DNA of 10,122 nucleotides from CAVRZR01 sp964354215 (lineage in GTDB: Bacteria; Actinomycetota; Coriobacteriia; Anaerosomatales; CAVRZR01), in assembly GCA_964354215.1 (NCBI GenBank), contig CAYGYT010000054.1, positions 1 through 10,122 on the forward strand. The letters are read 5' to 3'. The notes beneath the pieces are model-generated. The model was not told the origin of the DNA. It did no database searches and was given only the letters and a program-made list of their open reading frames with translations. The position numbers and the translations under genes are program-made. Positions 6,243 to 10,122 of the stretch are shown here, piece after piece. The first letter of the stretch is position 1. Every line of letters starts with the position of its first letter.

Positions 6243-8036
6243 ATGGCCAACGGAGTCTCATTGCGATCGCTCGCCAAAGAAGACCGCCCCGCCGAGTCGC
6301 GCACCGTCGCAGTACGGCTCGCGCGCTATCTCCTGCCGTACAAGCGCGAGCTTGGCTTCGCGTCGTTCTGGCTCGTAGTGAGCTCCGCCGCGACCGCGCT
6401 CACCCCTGCGCTCACCGGGCGAGTGATCGACCTGGCAGTGACCGCCGCCTCGTCGGGAGGCAGCGCAGCGGTGCTGGTCCCGCCGGGTGTGGCACTTGTC
6501 GTGGCGGCCGTGGCCGGGTGGTGGGCGCAGCGCTCGCAGATCTACTTGCTCGGCACCGCAGGTCAGAAAGCGCTCTTCCAGATCCGCACGCAGGTCTTCG
6601 ACAAGATCCAGGAGCTCTCGGTCGCGTTCTTCGAGACCACCGGCTCGGGCGACGTTATGAGTCGGCTCATCAACGACATCGAGCAGGTGAACTCGTTCCT
6701 GTCGCAGGGGTTCCGCCGAGTGCTCGCTGCTCTCCTCACCATTCTCGCGACGCTCGTCGGCATGTTCCTCGTGAACGCTCGCCTCGCGCTCGCCACACTC
6801 GTCGTCGTGCCGGTGATGTTCGGCGTCACCCGCCTGTTCGGCTACATCGCTCGTCGCGCATTCCGCCGAAGGCAGGAAGCGATTGGCGACGTCTCGGCCT
6901 CGCTCGCCGAGGAGCTCGCTGGCATCAAAGTGGCCCAGGCGTTCAACCGGACCGAGGTGAATCGCTCGCAGTTCGCCGAGCGAAACGCGGCCAATCGTGA
7001 CGCGAACATCACCGCCTCGGCAGTCTCCTCGGCGTTTTCGCCCGTCTTGAGCGTGCTCTCGACCATGACGACCGCACTCGTCGCCATCTATGGCGGCATG
7101 CTGACGACCCAGGGCGTCGTCACGATCGGAGTGGTCGTCGCCTTCTTCGCCTACTCGCGGCAGTTCTTCACCGGGGTGAGCCAGCTCTCGAGCCTGTACG
7201 CCGAGACCCAGGCAGCGCTCGCCGGCGGCGAGCGCGTGTTCGCATTGCTCGATACGCCGGTGGAGATCCGGGATCGGCCCGACGCGACCGAGCTCGGCCG
7301 CGTCGCCGGCCGAATCGACTACCGCAACGTTCGCTTCTCCTACTCGACCGGCGCGGAGGTGCTCCGCGGCATTGACCTCGTGATCGAGTCGGGCGAGACG
7401 CTCGCGATCGTTGGACCGACCGGCGCCGGGAAGACGACGCTCGCCAACCTCGTGCCGCGCTTCTACGACGCAACATCGGGCGAGGTGCTCGTTGACGGTC
7501 ACGACGTGAGAGACGTCACGTTGGCATCGCTTCGGGCCAACCTCGGGATCGTGCTGCAGGAGCCGTTCTTGTTCGCGGGAACCATCGAGGACAACATCCG
7601 CTACGGCCGGCTGGATGCCACCGCGAAAGAGGTGCGCGCGGCTGCCGTGTCGGCCCGCGCGCTCGACTTCATCGAGCCTATGACCGAGGGGTTCGAGGCG
7701 TCGGTTGGTGAGCGGGGCGGCACGCTCTCGACGGGCCAGCGGCAGCTCATCGCCTTTGCGCGCGCAATCCTCGCCGACCCGGCAATCCTCATCCTCGACG
7801 AGGCCACGTCATCGGTGGACACGCGCACCGAGCTGCTCATCCAGGACGCGTTGCGTGCGCTGCTCCGCGGTCGTACCGCGCTCATCATCGCGCACCGGCT
7901 CTCCACCGTGCGAGACGCCGACCGAATCATCGTCATCGAAGAGGGGCGCATCGCCGAAGAAGGCACGTACTCCCAACTACTGGCCGCCGATGGCGCCTTC
8001 GCGCGGCTGCACAGGGCGCAGTTCGCGGGAGGGTAG
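6243..8036 (+). CDS. Heterodimeric ABC exporter, subunit 2 (catalytic-site ATPase)
   Basis: The protein has 597 residues and the same architecture: six helices (about 25-320), then an ATPase domain. Motifs are Walker A GPTGAGKTT (391-399), Q-loop Q439, degenerate signature LSTGQ (495-499), Walker B LILDE with D519 and catalytic E520, and H-loop H551. Its intact Walker B faces the intact LSGGQ of subunit 1 to make the hydrolysing site. Its LSTGQ completes the degenerate site. The ATG at 6243 has GGGTGA eight bases upstream and follows the subunit 1 stop by one base. A GTG at 6231, overlapping the upstream gene by 11 bases, is possible but has its GAGG only three bases away. Both subunits share DGHDVRDVTL, consistent with an old duplication. 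Confidence 0.93.
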   Translation: MANGVSLRSLAKEDRPAESRTVAVRLARYLLPYKRELGFASFWLVVSSAATALTPALTGRVIDLAVTAASSGGSAAVLVPPGVALVVAAVAGWWAQRSQIYLLGTAGQKALFQIRTQVFDKIQELSVAFFETTGSGDVMSRLINDIEQVNSFLSQGFRRVLAALLTILATLVGMFLVNARLALATLVVVPVMFGVTRLFGYIARRAFRRRQEAIGDVSASLAEELAGIKVAQAFNRTEVNRSQFAERNAANRDANITASAVSSAFSPVLSVLSTMTTALVAIYGGMLTTQGVVTIGVVVAFFAYSRQFFTGVSQLSSLYAETQAALAGGERVFALLDTPVEIRDRPDATELGRVAGRIDYRNVRFSYSTGAEVLRGIDLVIESGETLAIVGPTGAGKTTLANLVPRFYDATSGEVLVDGHDVRDVTLASLRANLGIVLQEPFLFAGTIEDNIRYGRLDATAKEVRAAAVSARALDFIEPMTEGFEASVGERGGTLSTGQRQLIAFARAILADPAILILDEATSSVDTRTELLIQDALRALLRGRTALIIAHRLSTVRDADRIIVIEEGRIAEEGTYSQLLAADGAFARLHRAQFAGG

Positions 8037-8058
8037 TCCGCCTCAAGCTCCGCAGCGA

Positions 8059-8088
8059 GTAGGGGCGCCCCGAGTGGGGCGCCCCTAC
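8059..8088. terminator. Perfect 13-bp hairpin, bidirectional terminator between convergent genes
   Basis: GTAGGGGCGCCCC (8059-8071) and its exact complement (8076-8088) flank a GAGT loop. Outer CTCCG/CGGAG arms (8048-8052 and 8088-8092) could extend the structure past an internal loop. It lies between the stop of ABC subunit 2 (8036) and the stop of the glutamate synthase-like gene (8144), so it can serve both strands. There is no T tract on either side. Its regularity would also fit a dispersed intergenic palindrome. Confidence 0.7.
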
Positions 8089-8143
8089 GGAGCGAGAACA
8101 GAACCGAGCGCCGGATTCCCCGGGGGCCGGCCGTAGAGCGGTC

Positions 8144-9553
8144 CTACGCGTCGATGATCGCCATTGCCTCGTCGCGATACGCGTCCATGACGAACGGGAT
8201 CCCGGAGACCTTGGCAGACTCTTCGGTGAGCGCCATCAAGTCGTCTCGGCTGATCGTGTTCAGGCGCATGTTGCGGCTGCCGCTCATGAGCTGCTGCAGT
8301 CCGACCTTGATCCGGTCAGAGTACGTGTAGACGGCGATCGCGCCCAGCGGGAACGCGTCGACCTCGGCGCCGTACTTCGCCTTCAGATCCTCATAGGTGA
8401 CGAAGATCTCTTCCTTGCTCGTGCCGAACTCCGAGACGGACTTGGGCAGATCGGCCTCGGTCATCCACTTCTCGATGTTCTTGCCGACGAAGCCCGGGAT
8501 CATGAGCGCCCGGCCCATGCAAACCGCCTTGGTGTGAGGCGCGCCAAGAGCGAGGACCTTGAAGACATGGTCTTCCGAGGAGAACCCGCCGGCGATCGCG
8601 ATGTCGGGAACGTACGCACCCTTCGCGCGGAGGCGCGCAACGAGCTCGTTCGTCATGCACTGCAGATAGAACGTCGGCACGCCCCACTCTTCCATCATGC
8701 GCCACGGGCTCATGCCGGTGCCGCCCGGAGCGCCGTCGATCGTGAGCAGGTCGATCTTGGCGTTTGAGGCCCACTTGATCGCCATCGCGAGCTCGCGCAT
8801 NNNNNNNNNNNNNNNNNNNNNNNNNNNNNNNNNNNNNNNNNNNNNNNNNNNNNNNNNNNNNNNNNNNNNNNNNNNNNNNNNNNNNNNNNNNNNNNNNNNN
8901 ACGCCGAGCTTCTCGACGCAGTACTCGGCGACCCCGAGGCGGGTGTCCTCGACGTTCATCTGGACGAGGATGTCGCCGTAGCCCTCGTGGTAGCGTCGGT
9001 ATGCCTCGACGCGGCGCTTCATGTCGGGAGCATTCGCAACCTTGCCGTTGGCGTCGAGCTCGAGCGCGGGGTCGATGCCGCACACGTTCTCGCCGCAGAC
9101 GATCGAGACACCGGAGATCGCCGCGCCGACCGCGAAATGCTCCCAGTTCTTGCGCGCGATCTCGGTCGAGCCGAGAGCCCCGGTGAAGATCGGCACCCGC
9201 ATCTTGACCTTGTTCGCGTATCCGAACTCGGTCTCGGTGTCGACCATCGGGAAGAGGGTGTTGTCCGGCGTCCCCTCAACGCCCTCGGCCAGGCCCTTTG
9301 CGCCGAGCGCGTACCCCATGATGTTCAGGTGCGAGTAGTCGATCGGGTAGTCCTTGTCCCCGCCGGCTGTCACCTCGCCGAAGGGGCCCGGGTAGATGAC
9401 TTCACGGCCACGGAACGACGACTTGAAGACCTCGCAGTTGCCTCGGCAGCCGTCGACGCACCTCGTGCAAATGCCCGAGCCCGGAACAACGTCTCTCGAC
9501 CGGTTCGAGGTCCGTGTCGCGTCGTTCCCATTCGGTCGTTGCAGATTGCCCAT
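8144..9553 (-). CDS. FMN-binding glutamate synthase-family protein (GltB/GltS-like), interrupted by assembly gap
   Basis: The visible sequence (217 residues before the gap, 218 after) belongs to the glutamate synthase FMN-domain family, a TIM barrel that reduces 2-iminoglutarate to glutamate in classical GltB. Hallmarks are GDILVQMNVEDTRLG before the gap and LLTIDGAPGGTGMSPWRMM after it. The N-terminus has C29-x2-C32-x3-C36-x3-C40 (CTRCVDGCRGNC), probably an iron-sulfur site. The CRVCHTNTCP cysteines of classical GltB are replaced by AVCMGRALMIPGF. There is no glutaminase domain and no GlxB/GlxC-type partner nearby, so the ammonia source and true reaction are uncertain. I start at ATG 9553, with GGGGGT nine bases before it; the open frame up to 9673 is low-quality sequence without family resemblance. 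The gene diverges from glnA, supporting a role in nitrogen assimilation. Confidence 0.85.
   Translation of the reverse strand: MGNLQRPNGNDATRTSNRSRDVVPGSGICTRCVDGCRGNCEVFKSSFRGREVIYPGPFGEVTAGGDKDYPIDYSHLNIMGYALGAKGLAEGVEGTPDNTLFPMVDTETEFGYANKVKMRVPIFTGALGSTEIARKNWEHFAVGAAISGVSIVCGENVCGIDPALELDANGKVANAPDMKRRVEAYRRYHEGYGDILVQMNVEDTRLGVAEYCVEKLGXXXXXXXXXXXXXXXXXXXXXXXXXXXXXXXXXXMRELAMAIKWASNAKIDLLTIDGAPGGTGMSPWRMMEEWGVPTFYLQCMTNELVARLRAKGAYVPDIAIAGGFSSEDHVFKVLALGAPHTKAVCMGRALMIPGFVGKNIEKWMTEADLPKSVSEFGTSKEEIFVTYEDLKAKYGAEVDAFPLGAIAVYTYSDRIKVGLQQLMSGSRNMRLNTISRDDLMALTEESAKVSGIPFVMDAYRDEAMAIIDA
8801..8900. other. Assembly gap (100 N) inside the glutamate synthase-like gene
   Basis: Exactly 100 undetermined bases lie within the coding region. 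The reading frame happens to continue across them (653 + 100 + 657 bases is a multiple of three). A length of 100 is the usual placeholder for an unknown gap, so the true missing length is probably different. Confidence 1.
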
Positions 9554-9582
9554 CTGGTTCTGACCCCCTTGCTCCCTTGAAT

Positions 9583-9597
9583 GCCGCCTGTGGCGGC
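9583..9597 (-). other. Short GC hairpin in the leader of the glutamate synthase-like gene
   Basis: GCCGCC (9583-9588) and GGCGGC (9592-9597) form a six-bp GC stem with a three-base loop. It falls about 30 bases upstream of the ATG at 9553 and inside the predicted transcript leader. There is no T tract, so it is not a clear attenuator; it may be incidental in GC-rich DNA. Confidence 0.25.
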
Positions 9598-9613
9598 GGG
9601 CTTGGTTTCGGCT

Positions 9614-9619
9614 ATTGTA
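9614..9619 (-). promoter_or_regulatory. Candidate -10 box of the glutamate synthase-like gene
   Basis: On the minus strand TACAAT (9619-9614) is a five-of-six match to TATAAT and would start transcription near 9607, leaving a leader of about 54 bases. The -35 region (about 9637-9642) has no consensus hexamer but lies inside the 11-bp repeat array, as expected for an activator-dependent promoter. On the plus strand the overlapping TATTGT (9613-9618) could serve glnA instead or as well. Confidence 0.4.
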
Positions 9620-9628
9620 GCGGGAGCA

Positions 9629-9672
9629 CGAAACACAGACGAAACATCGCAGAAAACCCGCCGAAACACCCA
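9629..9672. promoter_or_regulatory. Four 11-bp direct repeats, GlnR-like operator in the divergent glnA/glutamate synthase region
   Basis: Four consecutive 11-base units start at 9629, 9640, 9651 and 9662: CGAAACACAGA, CGAAACATCGC, AGAAAACCCGC, CGAAACACCCA. Each has GAAAC (GAAAA in unit 3) followed by six bases, one unit per helical turn. Actinobacterial GlnR boxes are built from GTnAC and GAAAC half-sites spaced by six bases. PhoP and other OmpR-family regulators also use 11-bp direct repeats. The position between glnA and a glutamate synthase-like gene fits a nitrogen-response operator. The regulator itself is not in the window. Confidence 0.6.
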
Positions 9673-9687
9673 TAACCGGGAGGGCAC

Positions 9688-10122
9688 ATGTCCGAGGACC
9701 TGCGCGCGAAAGCCATCGAAACGATCCGCAAGAACGAGGTCGAATTCATCCACCTCTGGTTCACCGACGTCCTCGGCTTTCTCAAGACGTTCGTGATCAC
9801 CGCCGACGAACTCGAGACCGCGATGCACGAGGGCATGGGATTCGACGGCTCGTCCATCCAGGGATTCGCGCGCATCCAGGAGTCGGACATGATCGCCCTG
9901 CCCGATCCCGGTACGCTCCAGATCCTCCCCTGGCGCGATCAGGGCATGCTTGTCGCGACGATGTTTTGCGACATCACTCGGCCGGATGGCACACCCTACC
10001 CAGGCGACCCTCGCTACGTGCTGAAGCGCACGCTCAAGCGCGCAGAAGACCTCGGCTTCACGTACTACATCGGACCCGAGCTCGAGTACTACTACTTCAC
10101 CGACGATGTCGAGCCCGAGCCC
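9688..10122 (+). CDS. glnA: Glutamine synthetase type I, GSI-alpha-like (partial, 3' end beyond window)
   Basis: The first 145 residues are present; the gene runs off the window end. Glutamine synthetase makes glutamine from glutamate, ammonia and ATP in the cytoplasm as a dodecamer. The N-terminal beta-grasp domain contains FDGSSIQGFARIQESDM with D53 and S55-S56. The start of the catalytic domain shows GPELEYYYF with metal-ligand positions E131 and E133. Arg62 in the GFAR segment corresponds to the arginine linked to glutamine feedback inhibition in GSI-alpha enzymes of Bacillus and relatives, which are not adenylylated. The ATG at 9688 follows GGGAGG (9678-9683) with rather short spacing. 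The gene is divergent from the glutamate synthase-like gene, with the 11-bp repeat array directly upstream. Confidence 0.95.
   Translation, partial: MSEDLRAKAIETIRKNEVEFIHLWFTDVLGFLKTFVITADELETAMHEGMGFDGSSIQGFARIQESDMIALPDPGTLQILPWRDQGMLVATMFCDITRPDGTPYPGDPRYVLKRTLKRAEDLGFTYYIGPELEYYYFTDDVEPEP

Noticed and set aside
5345..6304. 319-codon minus-strand frame opposite ABC subunit 1
   Set aside because: Same explanation: it mirrors the ATPase domain and shows no family motif.
6258..7502. 414-codon minus-strand frame opposite ABC subunit 2
   Set aside because: An antisense shadow caused by codon bias in the real gene; composition rich in Arg, Glu, His and Asp, and no recognisable domain.
9671..9676. 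CATAAC as the -10 of glnA
   Set aside because: Transcription would start inside or after the Shine-Dalgarno sequence at 9678-9683, making that strong site useless; a start further upstream is more likely.
9370..9828. Minus-strand frame spanning the glnA start and the intergenic region
   Set aside because: It overlaps two well-supported genes and the regulatory repeats, and has no recognisable features.

Overview
The window is GC-rich, densely coded DNA on both strands, with NTG starts and short intergenic gaps. Gene content points to a bacterium with an anaerobic type of metabolism: sulfide-dependent homocysteine synthesis (HcyBio/DUF39 plus a NIL-ferredoxin protein), an FMN glutamate synthase-like protein with an N-terminal cysteine cluster, and a GSI-alpha-type glutamine synthetase. 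I lean towards Actinomycetota, for example an environmental Coriobacteriia lineage. The 11-bp GAAAC-type repeats at the glnA locus resemble actinobacterial GlnR boxes and support this. The taxonomy is inference, not proof.

Left part (1-2156, all minus strand, read right to left). A good sigma70-type promoter (2128-2156) precedes a tight operon. Its genes are the HcyBio/DUF39 homocysteine biosynthesis protein (922-2094), a NIL-domain 2x[4Fe-4S] protein (515-919, two bases downstream), and the start of a homocysteine S-methyltransferase/MetH-type protein (1-468, cut by the window edge). Together they encode a route from aspartate semialdehyde plus sulfide to homocysteine, then methylation to methionine, bypassing acyl-homoserine chemistry.

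Centre-left (2263-4290). A Nudix hydrolase on the minus strand (2263-2697), possibly leaderless, diverges from a ten-helix EamA/DMT exporter (2905-3903). A 65-residue membrane-anchored SHOCT protein with a perfect Shine-Dalgarno sequence follows (4033-4230). A strong hairpin terminator (4259-4290) closes this block.

Centre-right (4291-8088). A two-gene operon encodes a heterodimeric ABC exporter (4430-6241 and 6243-8036). Subunit 1 carries the degenerate Walker B (Asp for Glu) with a canonical LSGGQ. Subunit 2 carries the catalytic Glu with a degenerate LSTGQ. The pair therefore forms one consensus and one degenerate ATP site. A perfect 13-bp hairpin (8059-8088) separates it from the convergent next gene.

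Right part (8144-10122): nitrogen assimilation. An FMN-binding glutamate synthase-like gene (minus, 8144-9553) is interrupted by a 100-N assembly gap (8801-8900). It diverges from glnA (from 9688, cut by the window end). Their shared 134-bp intergenic region holds four direct repeats at an exact 11-bp period (9629-9672). They resemble the target of an OmpR-family nitrogen regulator of the GlnR type, and are the most interesting regulatory signal in the window.

There is no gene-free stretch longer than about 210 bases. I see no tRNA, rRNA, CRISPR array, insertion sequence or phage gene.
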